Positions 14,817-29,060 are shown, counted from the first letter of the stretch. The stretch: DNA of 60,000 bases from Antedon mediterranea (GCF_964355755.1 NC_092671.1:6027001-6087000); one strand, 5' to 3'. Notes: generated by a model not told the origin, from the letters alone. Numbers and translations: made by a program.

Positions 14817-16469
14817 CAGTAGTTTAGCCATTTTTCATTTCATCAGCATATAACCAGGTAACCTCTTCTTTTCCTGATAAAAAGGTAGTGCACATTTGTA
14901 ACAGTTAGTATGACCTTTGAGTTCAACAGTCATTACACTTTGACAACTTCAAGTTTTTTATTGATAATTTATTTGATGTCCAGTTAACATTATTGGTCTC
15001 TCAGTCTCAATAAAGAAATCCATTTTCTGTTGCTATCTTCTGATGGCCAATGCAATGTTGAAATAGGTTATTATACAGCTGATCATAACCCGGACACCAT
15101 TTAATTTATTCAATCATATATTATATAATAATGGTCTGGTATAATAATGGTTCATAATCTTTATTATCAGATTGAGTGTTGACCTGGATTATTTTGTTTG
15201 TTTATTTTCGACATGACGCTTATGAGAGTTGACAAAAACGAGAGATGCAAAATCAGTCTGGAAACCCATCGATATACAACCTATGTATCACACTACACTT
15301 ACATTGCTTTGTGCTAATTAACAAATATTGTGCATGGATGCGTCTTGCTAATTTTATGACAGTCATAGCACATATAAACAATACTACCGTATTTGATTCA
15401 GGATATTTTAAAATGTGTTCATCTCTGAAGTGACAGATAGTGTGGGTACCAAAGCTTATTAGGGTGGGTGGCGTGTTAAACCGTTAATATTTTATGGTTA
15501 AAATTAGTAAACAAATAATTCAACTTTAATAGATACAATCCATTTCCACAAATAATCATTAATGTTAAGATATCTCATGGCATATCAGTGGCGTAACGCA
15601 TAGGGCAAAGGCCCCTGATTTAGCCCTCCAACGCTTCAGCTCTGTGACCCTTGGGTTTAACCAGTGAACGCTCATAGCAATTACACCACTGTGGCATATA
15701 TGGCAGTTGCGACTGTTTTTAATTTTGATTTTATTACTGAATCTAATACAATACAGATAGAACATTTGACTAATTTGTAAGCATTTTGCGTTCCCCAATA
15801 TTCCAAAATCTTGCATCTGCAACTGGGTATACAAAAGTTCTTGATTCTGATGAACAAAAGTAAGTTGCCGGTTACAGTAAGTCTGTGATAAATACACTGT
15901 ATGCTAGGTAGTTTTACATGCAGTAATCATTTTATAATAAGACGATTGATAGTTGTAATTGCCATGCACATACGTTAGTAATTGTTATAGGATTAAATAC
16001 AAACAAGCCGAGCATTAGCTACCACCTACACAAAATTACTACTCACCTAATGTAAAAATCATTTCTTTAGGCCCATATGTTAAGCAGTATTTAGGGTTTT
16101 GAAATTGCGTGCAAGTTTAGTTACTTTTCAATATTCAATTTATAAAAAAATCATGTTTTTCCCCTATAATGATAATTTTTTATTGACATTATTATGTCAT
16201 AAAACAGTTTAATGCTATGTTAATTGAAGATTTTATAAAAATAGGATTTATTTGAAACTTACATATTCTCTATAAAAATTATATACTTTATATTTAAATT
16301 TTTAATCTATATAAAACAGGTTTGTACTATTCTCAAAAAAGGGGTGCCTAAAAACCAACTAAGTATTATCTTTACTATCTCGGAGGATGTCACCTTAATT
16401 TTACCCCTAAAACGTTATTAGTTGGTGAACTTGTAAACTTTCCCAGCCAAACTGGCCTCTTAGGGGAAA
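14817..16469. repeat. Intergenic, with a hAT-like repeat end at about 15588
   Basis: 'cagtggcgtaacgcataggg' followed by 'ttagccctccaacgc' at 15588-15635 matches, in part, the ends of the element at 38580-38760. The other end is not clear here. No gene seen. Confidence 0.5.
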
Positions 16470-16680
16470 TGTGATTGGCCACGTTCATGATGTTCGATAG
16501 ATTTTTAGTTGGTTAGCTTCCTCTTTTGGAGGCCTATGCTCAGTTGTATCTAGCTGATCAGGCAGTGTCAAGTTAGTGTCAATGCCCTTATGTGACCTTT
16601 TGCAGTATTAGTTCTATGGCTGAACGCTACACACATCGAGCACATCTTGAAACAACAACTATTGTCTTTATTAACTTATC
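16470..16680 (+). promoter_or_regulatory. Possible promoter and 5'UTR of the NR1H gene
   Basis: The stretch before the candidate ATG carries an inverted CCAAT box (ATTGG at 16474-16478) and a single nuclear-receptor half-site TGACCT near 16595. It has no long homopolymers, unlike its surroundings. I see no TATA box at a convincing place. The assignment rests on the candidate exon that follows. Confidence 0.3.
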
Positions 16681-16711
16681 ATGGGACAGACATTGAATAC
16701 AACTACTACGA
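16681..16711 (+). CDS. NR1H: Candidate first coding exon of the NR1H gene
   Basis: ATG with A at -3 and G at +4, preceded by an in-frame TAA nine bases upstream, reads MGQTLNTTTT and stops one base into the next codon at a GTAAGT donor. The resulting phase 1 is what the exon at 28782 needs (split codon A|AT, Asn). The upstream 200 bp is promoter-like. This is a prediction: the intron would be about 12 kb, and other or additional 5' exons are possible, since NR1H genes often have several N-termini. Confidence 0.4.
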
Positions 16712-18689
16712 GTAAGTTAAGCATTTTTGTTTGATTTTAACTGTTTCTTGTTGGTTAATCATATAAACATAAGTATGATTGTATTGCTAAACGTTTCTTT
16801 AGGCCTAGGCTAGGCCTGCTGTTGTGTTTGTTGACAAAGTACAGGTTGAGGTTAGTTATGGTGTTTATTCTCTATACACTTCAACAGGTAGGATTGACTA
16901 TCCTACTGTACAACAGTCCAGCCCAATTATAATGAATGTTATTGCTAATTCTGGCAATACATTTATCATTTTTATATCTAACTATAGTATGTTATAATTA
17001 CTTATGATACTAGAGGCAGTAGTTAATAGGTGAATCTTTCGATTTTGTATTCAACGAAAACATTCAGTTATTTTAACATAGCAGCCATAAACAATTTCCA
17101 TTTGAAGGCTCTACTATTTTGAATGTTTAATGTTTTCTAATACAGGAAGTCTATTTTATTTATTCTTTTTATTCTGACAGTGTCAGTATTAAATTATACT
17201 ATATTTTATTAATTTTACATTTTGATTTAAATAATAGATTTATTAGTACATTTTCTTGCCATATTGGCTAATGTAGCAATTATTTAATAAAGTTCTCATT
17301 CGAATAAAATATTCATCAATCATGTTTCATTAAATTTAATAAACTAATAACAAAACATATTTATTCTGATTAATATTTGTTATTGATTTCGTATTTTTAA
17401 TGTCGCTTTCTGTAAAAATTCATATTCATTATTATCGGTGAACATACACTTCATACAATATTTATTGATTTTGAACATTCACACGATTCTGAGTCATCAG
17501 TATAGAATGCTATATGATCTTGTTTTACAGTACATTAGACCCTGTGATTTTAGGAATGGGAAGTCTTGTATAATATAATTATATAATAGTTTAGTATATT
17601 CAATATATTCTACCAACAGTATGTTGTTTAATGTCATGAATTCATCACAACACTGTGCAGTACACAACATCATGTCATGGTTTTAATGACATGAAGCCAT
17701 CACTTCAAGAAATAAAATATGTCATGTTGTTTTTTGATTTGTAGTATTTCTACAATTACTTTTCAAATTAAAGAATAATTGAAATTAATTGTGAAATAAA
17801 CATCTTCATTGTTGGAATTTGATATCACAGCATATATTATGTAATCATTGAAAACTAAATGGTGGTAATAAAAGTCTTGTGATGAGATGATAACTTTGGA
17901 AGAACATGATGGCATGTATGTCCAGCATTACATTAATAAATCTTAATCTGTAAGGCTGTTGGATTGTTCATTAGAATATCAATATCTTCCTTGTTTTTCA
18001 ATGATAAATACACAGTTTATTACACTGCTCTTACACATTCCAGCATGTATTGTACAGTGCAGAAAGGTCTATAAGTTCAATTCTAACAAACACGAATAAA
18101 TTACAGCAGCTGCTATGATTTTCCTGTGAACTGGCGTCTTTTCATTTGAATGCAATGTTTCTACATCAACTGCTACAAGGGACTTTTGGGCTTAACCCTT
18201 GCATCGACCCTGTTCCCTTAGCAACCGTTTCCTATCATAATTGCAAGCACCTTGTATTGTTGACCACACTGTTTCCCTTTTTAATGGCAGAAGAATTATT
18301 TTCCAATGAATCACATTTTTTTTGGTGATTTTTTTTTTGGATGAAATGTTTATACAAATTATAATTCTACAGTTACTGATAACATCTAGTAGTACAGTGT
18401 CAATATAGTCATCAAGTCCAAACTCCAAACCAGTTTATGTTGTTTTGTCATGCTAATTATATCATTAATTTTATACTGAGTTTATAATATTGTAATATCA
18501 AAAACATTTGCAATAATAATAATATTCTATTTATGCTATATATAATAATGGGTAGACTAAATGTAAGCGAAAATGTTTTAGTCTCAACGATTATAAGCAA
18601 CGTCTTAGTTAAGTTGAAGATGCTCTCCAGGTGGAATGCCATCCTGAGATGAGTAGTAGTATTTTGTCTTGTTTATTTTATTTCATTTA

Positions 18690-18757
18690 TATGTAATTTT
18701 TACTTTCTATCGACCAGAGATTCGGAAATAAAAGATTGAATGAATGAATGAATGAAT
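18690..18757 (+). repeat. Possible LINE 3' end with (GAAT)n tail
   Basis: 'tttctatcgaccagagattc' then 'ggaaataaaagattgaatga' and a (GAAT)n run. Short tandem tails of this type are typical of CR1/L2-like retroposon 3' ends. A similar arrangement ends at 28226 with (GAATT)n. No reverse transcriptase sequence is present. Confidence 0.35.
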
Positions 18758-20477
18758 ACAAAATTACAGAAATTGGAGTGAAAATAAGGGTCTACGTAGA
18801 TGAATGATGCGTAAAAATATTACCCAAGACTGGAAGATCCTCAAATTTAGTAAGATAAAAAGCACCACCAGATTGGCATTTCACATAGAATTCACATAAC
18901 ATTCTTTCGTATATCTGAAAGGGGTGTACAAAGTCCCAAATGATTGGCATATATGATATACATTTCCAGGTCTGGCTTCTGAAACCACACTAGATGGACA
19001 GTCATTTCATTTAAACTTTTTTATGGAATGATTAACCAATACGCACATTAGGAATAGCGCAAGCTTTACACTGCCCTCATCCCCATGCTCTCTGTGTATG
19101 TTGTTTCATAATTGTTGAAATACTGTACCATAGTTAGAATACAAATTGGGAATTATATCAAAAGGTATTGAATAAAATGTATAAAGCTGCGAAAACATTA
19201 ACTTGCCAATAGCAGTTTTATTTAGATTATTACCAAAGGGCCATTTTCTAAATTTAAATTGTGTTTTACAAACAAAATTCCTATAGGAAGTTGTTAGGAA
19301 GTGGAGGAAGAACGTAGTTGACCTGGTATATATGCCTCATTTCACCTGATTGGTTAAAAAATTACAGTTTAAAGATTGTAGATAAAATTATAATATGCAA
19401 TATAACTTGGAAAAATATTCATCTTACTATGAATGTATACTACAGTATTAAGTGGGTTGAACAGGGTGACCCAACCTAAGTTTGACCTGATCTGTTTATA
19501 ACTAGCTATTAACCGTTTAATGCTAACCTGCAATGAAGGGGTTTGACTTATTAATCCTATGTTTAAAATGTTGTCATATCTTTCAAGACCTTTGCACCAA
19601 ATCACCTTTAATATTTTTTTTTGTTTTAGGCCTGACCATCATATCACAAGCTCTATTACGACATGTTTATCGAGGTGTTTAAATTGTTGTTTTCTACGGA
19701 AACACAAATAAGTTGATTGAATATCTACAGTACTTTAAGATGACCAATTTATTATCATTAATGTTTTATTTTTAGATGTTCTTTTGATGGGATAATCTAC
19801 ATAAACTAATCCTTTAAGATTAACATTAATACTGATAAAAAGCCAGTTATTCTTGAAGTTTTATTTCTGTTTTTGGATTAGTAACTTTCTTATTTTATAT
19901 AGAAACACTTTATCTGGTAAACTACAAAATAGGATAACATTACATTTACAGATGTTGAATTTCACAAATGAGTCTATTTTGGCCATTCAATTAAGAAATA
20001 TTAACAAATGTATTTATACCGTATATCCCTGTATATTCCTACCCCCTATTTCACAACAGGCATATCCCTGAGTATAGTCCAAGTATTGACTTTTGGTCTG
20101 GATGTAGGCCTCTCTCTTGCCAGTTCATATGAGTTTTTATCAGAAATGCTTACAAATCATTTTTTTTCCTGAACCAGGATTTCCCTGGGTAAATAGTCCC
20201 ACCCCCAAAGTCGGCCAAATTTTGTGATCTAGGTGGGTGTGATTTTACCTACCAGAGGATATTCATTTGGTTATTCATTATTTAAATAAGATACATACAA
20301 CCAAACAACAATATTTTAATGTGAAAAGTCAATTTATACAAAGAAATTCAGATACCACCATACTAATTTAGATTCCTAAATCTAGTTTGGATGTTGGGCT
20401 TACCCTATACCTGCCTACAAAGATAACTTTACTACACAAGGTTTAGACAATAATGTAGGTTCATGTTTAGTTTAGCC

Positions 20478-20632
20478 TAGCAAAATGCTATACACATTTT
20501 CATAAAAAGGTTTTCCTAGCAAAATGCCATACGCTTTTTCATAAAAAAGTTTATCAGGTAGCAAAATGCCATACGCTTTTTCATAAAAAAGTTTATTCTA
20601 GCAAAATGCCATACTCTTTTTCATACAAATAT
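20478..20632. repeat. Tandem repeat, unit about 42-45 bp, four copies
   Basis: 'tagcaaaatgccatacgctt' plus 'tttcataaaaaagttta' repeats, with small differences at the ends (tacacattttc, tactctttttc). Confidence 0.9.
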
Positions 20633-21160
20633 GGCACATACTGTACTTTCTTCAATCTTTCTCATCTTTTCTCCTCGCTTCATTATCGGCCTCTTATAAC
20701 CTATTTTCCAGTAGGTTTGTTAAATTTGTTTTCAAATACATGATCTATGCAACAATTCACATGTTTTAACAACACATTTTAACATTTATAAGATAATTGC
20801 GTCAAACAAACCACAACCTTACTGGAACAGGCTAGGCCTAATCCAGCTGAAATCTATTTGTCTTTTTAGATGCTGTTTTAATGCTAATAATATCCATCTT
20901 AAATCAACCATGATCAAGTCTCCTCTTAGAAATCTACTTAACAGCGTCATTCTGCGTCCATCATTTGCGTATTGATTGATTAATTCTTAATTAACAGATT
21001 TACCTTAATCGTCTGTTCAGAGCTATTTTGGTTTTTAAGTAAATGGACATAACATTTTTTTTATATACCGTATTCTATAATGTAATTATTTGTTTTAAGC
21101 ATTATGATTCTACTTTATTGTTCAACATGTTTTATAATAAATTGAAAAAGACATTTTAAT

Positions 21161-21296
21161 AAGTCTACCCTATCAAACTAGTTAAACAAAAAAAGTATGA
21201 TGTGCTCAAATATGATAGTGATATACCCAAATATGGTAGTGATATGACATCATCATTTTTTGTTCACATAAAATTTGATAGTGTAGACATATAGCT
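21161..21296. mobile_element. Palindromic MITE, copy 3
   Basis: The left arm is trimmed and changed (aagtctaccctatcaaacta); the right arm is tttgatagtgtagac. Two internal 'caaatatg(a/g)tagtgatat' units and 'gacatcatcat'. Confidence 0.85.
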
Positions 21297-21385
21297 TAGA
21301 GTTGTTTCACATGGAAGGATGTTTGTTTATATAATAATAATAAATTATCCACATAGATTATTCCTTATATTATACATTACTAATA

Positions 21386-22154
21386 CAGTCGACTCCGCCC
21401 AAGTCGAATTCGCGTAAGTCGAAAAATCGCGAAAGTCGAATTTTTAGGAAAGTCCCAATTCTTTCCTATACATTACTGTGTAATTTTTATTTCTAAGTCG
21501 AATTTTTCTAAGTCGAAATTCGTCTAAGTCGACGTCTTTTTGCGGTCCGAATACCCACATTCTTTAGTGATTTATATCGTATAAGTCGAAGTCACAAATT
21601 ACGCGGCAACAACGCGTTAAAAAAGCCGATGAAACGTACGTAATTCGATAAACAAACAACAGAGGGGATAATGTGGGACCATATCGGTTCTCTCAAGCAG
21701 GTTGTATAGTGTAGGCGGCGTCCTACAACTCACGCTAGTGTATAGTGTATGAGTTGTTTCAGAGTTGAGAACTTGAGCGGCGTTTTGTGGGTACCTATTT
21801 TGTGCTAGACAGATGGCAATAAACAATAATGGATACCGATTTCGAATAACAACCGAAATGTATTTATTATACGTTTTTGTATTGTTTCGGAAAAATACAG
21901 TTTATCATTGCCGATAAAGAGGCTGAGCAGTTATTAGGCCGAGCAGTTATTAGGCCTAGCTAGCTAGCTAATCAAACTCAATTCAAGAAGGCTCATCGCG
22001 TGGGCCGCGATCGCAACAGGGCAGGGTCCACTAGGCCTAGCCATAGCGCAGCTAGTAAGTGAACCTAGGCCTAGGCCTAGCATTTTTTTGGCAAATCTGT
22101 AAGTCGAAGTTCGCGTAACTCGAATTTTTATACCGGTCCCATTAGAGGCGACTG
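21386..22154. mobile_element. Pogo/Tigger-like non-autonomous element
   Basis: Ends CAGTCGACTC ... GAGGCGACTG as imperfect inverted repeats, flanked by TA on both sides (21384-21385 and 22155-22156). This is the TA duplication of the Tc1/mariner superfamily, and CAGT ends are typical of pogo/Tigger. Both ends carry repeats of 'aagtcgaattcgcgtaagtc' type. Interior is CpG-rich compared with flanks and includes a run of AGGCCTAG words at 22060-22082. No intact transposase. Confidence 0.75.
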
Positions 22155-25100
22155 TATTATTATTAATGGGCTGATGCCAGGGTAAGTCCTTTTTTTTTCA
22201 TGTTCAAATCATCTATGCCTTTTATTGACATTACAATTACATACAGTATTTATATTTACTTTAGGAGGTAGTGAAAAAAACTCGCACACATTCACTCCTT
22301 TTATAGGCACCCCACGTTTGTTGATATCTTTTCTTCACCTTGCTATATTATAATAATACTGTACAATGTTCCAATACATAACAATCACGTTCAATGAACG
22401 TCTGTTTGAGGTCCCATTCATGCATTGATAATACTGGTATAGAAAAGCTAGGCAGGGTCTACCAAGTAGCGCATACTCAATTACCCAGACACAATAATGC
22501 AGTGAAACAGCCCCACATTTTACCTTGCGACTTTAGTGTGATTTCTCACGCCTGATGCGTGAACCATTCAGAAAAAATTTGCAAGTTATTATGGTGCATA
22601 ATGATCTGCTGGTTACAATTAGTATTGTTTTCTATTCTTTTTAAAATAATATGGTAAAATTTAAAGTAAAGTTGGTTTTCATTTAAATACATTGTGTTGA
22701 AATCAATTATCAAAATAGAATAATCAAAATTTCGTACTGTATGCATTTGTTCAAAAATTCTAAATCACGTACTCCATACATTCATTCGTCTATTCATTTG
22801 TTTATTCATTAATTTCATCTTTCAATATTTCATTTTATTCATCTCGCCACTCGCTATCATATTTTCAATTTTTTTTTTTATAGCATTTTTATAACATTTG
22901 TCTTATTTTTTCCTAAACTTATTTTTCCTGAGTAAAGTACAAGGACATATATTTCATGACCTCGTGTCTGCGCATTTATGACATTCTATTAATTGATGTA
23001 ACATTTTTCATTGCGATTGTACTAATTTGATTACGATGTATCAATGTAAGGTGTACCTCTTCCTGTAATATCATGAATCTGCGGGTATGTCGTAATTAAA
23101 AAAGCGGACGGTACTTAATCTGGTTATACGTGATTCGATCCGATTACCAGACTGTCTATTAATCCTGTACGAGCGTTATCAAGGAATTTGATTAAAATAA
23201 TTCCTGGACTTTTTTGTACTATTTTGATAGTATTTGAGATTTATCTGTACTGTGTTTTGTATTGGGGCAAATGTTTTTCTTGAGAGATTATTCAATGTTG
23301 GCATCTATACTTTTTTATTCAGGCTTTATGTACAAGTATACCCATATTGTTACAGTTTCTTATATGTGCCTCTATTCCTTGAATGTACCCTTGCCCCTTT
23401 AATGTTCCCCCTCCCACACATATTAAGATGAACTCTAGTCTAGACAAGCACTTTTGTTTACCGTAATTATCATGCCACCTAGGCCAAGGGTATTTAGTGG
23501 TTAAGTTTACTCTCAATCTCATCTATATTGGCTGTAGTTAGAGTTTTCTAGCTTAATGCAGAATCACAGTTAATATGAACAAAATATTAAAAAATCCAAA
23601 TATGTAAACGTGTGGTAAAAGAATTGTATTTGCTAATTTTTCAAATGTTCTGAATTATTCGAATTTTCAATGGTAGGCAAAATATTATATATAGTATTGT
23701 TTATAGTAGTATTCCAACATTTTTATATTTTTATATTGAAACCAGAACATACTTTACGTTTTTGCTTCTTATTAAAGGCTCTTCATGTGTCTATTTATAA
23801 GAGAATAAATCGATATACTAACAATATTCCCAATGGGGTTAGCATAGGTTTGATTTGACAATGCTAGGCTGCAGTGGAATGATGTGATTTTAAACAAATG
23901 TTTCAAACCAGCTGCCTTCCCAGTGAACTTATCACCACACTGTAGCCACCAGAGGAATTAAAATACTCACCAATAGTACTTATTAGATTCTCTCTGCGTT
24001 ATCAATCTGAATCGTCTAAAGAAATCATCCAGGTAGAAAATCGTAATGAAATTGAGGCCTGTGTGTTATCGACGCAGCAATATATTAATCGAAAGTGCTG
24101 TGAACCGGGTCAAAAAAGTAGACCGCAAGAAGGCTAAGATAACAGCACCACCTCTGCCCATGTTGAGACAAAAACATTAGATGATAAATGTATTGATTAA
24201 TCTGTTCTTATTCCAGTAATCAGAGTTTCTGCGTGTAATTAAACTGGTTTAATTTAATAATTATTAAAAACTAGTAATGGCTTTTCATAATCATTGTATA
24301 ATTGTCTATGTAGTAAATAATTAATATACTAAGCAAACGACTTAAAAAGCATTTGGTCCATCTGAAAAAATGTGTTACCTGAAAGAGATTGTGCATATCC
24401 TAGTGAATGTAATCGTTAGAATACAAAAGTTTAAGCATAAATTATTTTAAAAGTAGTACCATATTTCAGTTTCAACAAAAATATTGTCAACATATTTTTT
24501 TTTTAATGTTGAGGGCAAAAAAAGAGAAAAAAAAACTTTCTTCATCTCGTTCTAAGATTGTTCGACATTAATACTGTAATAACTAATGACTCTAGTAGAG
24601 AAAACAATCCGAAAATAAGATGATTAAAAATAAGTTTGTTAAAGATTGCTGTCTGGCTCCTAGAGCATGATGGGAATGATTAATCAAGATAACCGAGACA
24701 GCTGACAACACAGTGACAGCGTTCAAAACCTGCTGATTCACAACACAACAAATTAATGAAATCTCCAAACACATGTTGTTACTGCACAAATAAGTGTTGA
24801 TCCTATAGTAGGCATGGGACATCCCATTTCGTTGTCCGCTGTCCTCTCCACGGAGTGAATTAATCGGGTAGTGAGCTATCGCTACCCTCACAGTGAAGCA
24901 TCCTGATCAGGTGGTGAGATGACACTGTTATGTACTAATTGATTTATCGAGATGGATTGAATTTACCATAGATCAGACAGCATGTTGGATAATAGTTTAA
25001 TACTCTATGTGAATCATACAGCATGTTTTATAATAATAGTTGATGTCCAGTATTTAAGTTTCGTTTCAATGGAATTTATACAATTGATGGCGGAATGTAT

Positions 25101-27114
25101 AATCGATCAATATTTACTAGAATTACAGTTGATCCATTTCAACCTAATGTGCAAACTGAATGGAAAGAAATTAAACAAAATATATTTTAATTGTATATAG
25201 ATAAAAATTATTTAAATAAATAATACAGTGTGTATAAATGAAGATACACAGTATACAGGGAGATATTAATTTATTTATTTTTATCCTTGATATCAGGCCC
25301 TGATGATGGAATATGCCCAAATATGAATACATTTGATGCAGTTTGTTTGCAACTTAATTCCTTTTAATTAAGATTTTATAAAAATTAATTTTGTTGATTA
25401 AATATAAATACATTAGAAAGTGTTCTTTATTGTATTGAACAATAAACATTATTTTGTAGCTAATACATGTTACTTTAAACATTAAAGTTCAAGTAAAGTA
25501 TAAGACATAGTCATTGTCTAAATCTTTCAATCAATTCATGTTCTTCTTTTAAAGTTACAATAACCAATCTCTGATATATCTACTTGATCAAAATTAGTAG
25601 CCTAGTATTAGTAGATGTAGGTATGTGAGCCTTTTATGTTACTACACTAGAAATGATAAGAATATCTTATCACCATAGGAATAATGAATGTTACAGTATT
25701 GAAGAACCTGTTCTGTCCCTCTGAACCAATCAGATCCAATCTTTTAGCCAAGTTAGTGATCACATCATTTGCATAATAGATAGATTTTCCTGATGTTGTT
25801 TATGAAGAATCAGTTACAAGGTCCTTAGGGTATTCTAGACAGTTGGCATACTTTTTTTATAAACCAACAAGGGGTATATAAACCCATCGAGGCTTGTGAT
25901 CATTGGTACCAAACAGACAGGGGTAATAGATTTTTTTGAGGAACTATGTTGAAAGCCAGTATGTTACCGAGTTTTCAGAGTTGGGCATCTAAATGTGAGT
26001 GGACCGGTGTTTAAGAATTTTGTTGGTGTAGAATGTTGTCTGCAGTTGGTGGTAACCATTTTTCTTTTTATACCTATTCCATTAGGCATACTTCAGAGAC
26101 TTAGAAATACCCTAGACATTGGAAATGTGTTTGCATAAATTTGCGTGGTGTTATTTATAGTTTAACTGAAATGTATTGTGTGCATATACAGTAGAGTGTA
26201 AGACTAAACATTGAATATAAATCATTTTCTATCTGCATTTAAGAATAATTAGAACATTAAAAAGGATACTGTTGTTGATATTTGAGCATGACGTGCTTAG
26301 TGATTAGTAGATGGATCTTTGGTAGACACTTTAAACATAATTAATACTGTTTACCTCATCTTGTATCCTGTTTTATGTCATTTGAATATTAAAGTTATGG
26401 AAACACCATAATAACAAATAAAAACTTACAAGAAATAATGCAACACCGTATAATCTCGTTAGCTGTAATTACCCAACATTCAACATTTTTATTTGTATAA
26501 TATGAATGTAATAATATACTTGATATGATTTATCAAAGTTCATTTTGATATTTGTTGCAAAATTATTTGGTTAGCAGGTTGCAGATCTTGTGTGATCTGA
26601 TTATATAGTAAAAAGTGTACTACTAATACTACTACACTGTTCTGGCAAAATTATGTTTGAAAATATAAATGGTAATCCATGACACCCACAGTGTATCAGT
26701 TATCAGTGAAGTGGGAGCAGCCAATCCCTTATTTTTATGAATAGTACACAGTGAATAATGTTATCATGGGACCAGGTTGTACCGATGTATCTCAGTGATG
26801 GGACCAACAACTTTATGTCCCATCTGAAGAAGTATAGAATATACATTTTTCTAAAAATTGTATAGTTTTTAGAATGTAAAGTTGATACCCTATAGAATAG
26901 TCTGGTATAAATATTTATTATTTTGTTAAAACTGGCTCTCATGTCTTCAACCTTGAACTCATTGAGGTAAAGAAAGTGGTGTTACTGCACATATCCTATC
27001 TAGGGTACCTTAATGCTCATGTCAATTGCAACCAGATATACAAGCTGAATATTCCAGCTTCCTGTCAGAGGCATAACTTCATAAGTGATTTATCTGAAGT
27101 TTTTGGAATTTAAG

Positions 27115-27386
27115 AGCCAGGCCTCATATATATGGGATTAATTTATTGATTTATAAAGATTGCCAAAGAGCCAGACCTCATATATGGAGTTAATTTATGG
27201 ATTTAAAGTTTCATCACTGTAGTACTCAGCACACTATTGCATTTATTTAATACTGAGGCATCTCTGGGGTTTTAATTTCAGTATAAAATCAGTAAAATAC
27301 TCACTCACCATCATATATTTTGGGGAAATTCTTGGTTTAGGCATCTCTGGGCTTTTAATTTATGGATAAAATCAGTAAAATACCTA
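27115..27386. repeat. Two adjacent tandem duplications
   Basis: First pair (27115-27203): 'agagccag(g/a)cctcatatat' plus 'ttaatttat(t/g)gattta'. Second pair (about 27255-27386): 'aggcatctctggg(g/c)ttttaa' plus 'ataaaatcagtaaaatac'. Both look recent relative to the older repeats nearby. Confidence 0.85.
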
Positions 27387-28781
27387 AATAGTCACAGCCC
27401 TACATCTTGTTTTTTATCCACTTAAAATAACTTAATGTTAAAAAATTAAGAACTTTTAGAAGAAAAATAAAGTAGATTTGTTATTGCAACATGAACAGAC
27501 ATGATGTCTATCTGTTTTGTTCAATATTATTTCTAAAACATGAAAATGAATGATGTTTTTATCAACTTTTGTCAGTTTCCATCAGGAGTTCAAAGATCAT
27601 AGTATTATATTTTAGTTCAATATGAATGTGTTATAACATGGCAATATATAATACTGCCCTACAATACTGTCTTATGTTTACCTATTCCCACGCAACAGAA
27701 ACAGTGATTAAGTATTTATTCTTCCCCTGATGTCAACTCAAGAGGTCATGTAACATTTACAGTGTTATGGATCATCACAAACTGTATGTTCTATATGTTG
27801 GAATTGTGGGTAATATTTTTATAATGAATTTTTTGGTTAATATTTCTGAAGTAAATGGCATTGAAAATGTAAGATGGATTATAAATAGACATAAATCATT
27901 ACTTTTATGATGTTTATTAAAAAATATATATAGCTTTATATACAACATATTATATTATAAAGCAAATACAAATTACCATGTGAGGCTTATTTGCAAACAT
28001 GTTTGCGTAATTTCTTACACGTCTCGTACTGTTTATATTTTTTTAAATTTTTAGTATTTCATTTCCAAAAAATGGTTTATTTCTTTATGCACCAGAAGGA
28101 GAGTACTTACATAGTGACTTCGTCACTTTTCTACAATCCGCCAGACTGGTGTTTTCTTGTGTTTGTATTTTTGATTGTATTATTATATGTCTTCTGGAAA
28201 ATAAATGAATTGAATTGAATTGAATTTCTTATAGCAACTGTATAATACCATTTTGTATAAAATTTCTTAATAATTTGCACTTCATAAATATTGTTATTTT
28301 ATACAGTATAGTTTCTTTATATGAAGTTTACAGAAATATTTAAACTGTTAACTATAACTTCTAATTTTTAATTTTTAGCCCAAATCTTCATGCAAATGTT
28401 CCTATTTGGATATAATATTACCCATCAGCATTGCAATAATATAAATATAATAATAATAATAATAATAATAATGAAATGTTAAACTGAAAGTAAAATTATT
28501 TTTTTATATTACAATAATAAATCTTTCCAGTGTATATAAATGTCCTTCTTTCTTTATTTCTATTTATCCTACACAATCATAAACATACAGTAAGTAAGTA
28601 AGTAAGCATAGTACAAAAACAAACAAAAAATGGAAAGGAGGAATCTTGGAAGCATGTCTTATACAAGTAGAAACCCCCTACAAAACAATATATATAGAAG
28701 TATGATTACAATATGAATTAAAGCATGATACATTTTTGCAAAATGATATTATAAACACCTTTATAAATTTATATTTTACAG

Positions 28782-29060
28782 ATCCTTTGACGCAGCAGGT
28801 AAAAAAAGAGCCTCCAGATGGAGGTTACGAAACGTTTTCCTCGTATCCCCACCACGGGGATATGAGGTCAGGGGGAATAATCCCTGCATCTCAAGTTTCC
28901 CCTTCTTCTACCTCACAAACATCCCCGATGATGGATGGACAAACGATAGCTAAAAGGCGGAAGGGGCCGGCACCACGTATGGACCTAGAGTTATGTTTAG
29001 TCTGTGGTGATCGCGCATCTGGGTTCCATTATAATGCTCTAAGCTGTGAGGGATGTAAAG
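28782..29060 (+). CDS. NR1H: NR1H exon: A/B region and first zinc finger
   Basis: The acceptor TATTTTACAG precedes the exon and the donor is AAAG|GTACTA; both ends are phase 1. It encodes an '[11 protein letters not shown]' stretch, a Ser/Pro-rich linker, KRRKGPAPR (as before the LXR DBD) and the whole first zinc finger up to CEGCKG. An ATG at 28736 in the same frame lies upstream of the acceptor and is intronic. The first/second finger split at CKG|FFRR is a common nuclear receptor intron position. Confidence 0.95.

Larger units (their letters stand above)
16712..28781 (+). other. Probable long first intron of NR1H, repeat-bearing
   Basis: No conserved coding exon found between the candidate first exon and 28782, although extra A/B-domain exons cannot be excluded. 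Tandem duplications occur at 20460-20635 and 27115-27386, a MITE at 21161-21296 and a pogo-like element at 21386-22154. (GAAT)n and (GAATT)n tails lie at 18737-18756 and 28205-28226, and microsatellites at 28438-28472 (TAA)n and 28590-28607 (GTAA)n. The rest is AT-rich. Confidence 0.5.

Noticed and set aside
24592-24891. 99-codon - strand open frame
   Set aside because: No recognisable domain, no splice context, composition like surrounding noncoding DNA.
28736-28781. ATG upstream of the first zinc-finger exon as receptor start
   Set aside because: It lies 5' of a good splice acceptor in AT-rich intron-like sequence; other exons of the family make an upstream start more likely.
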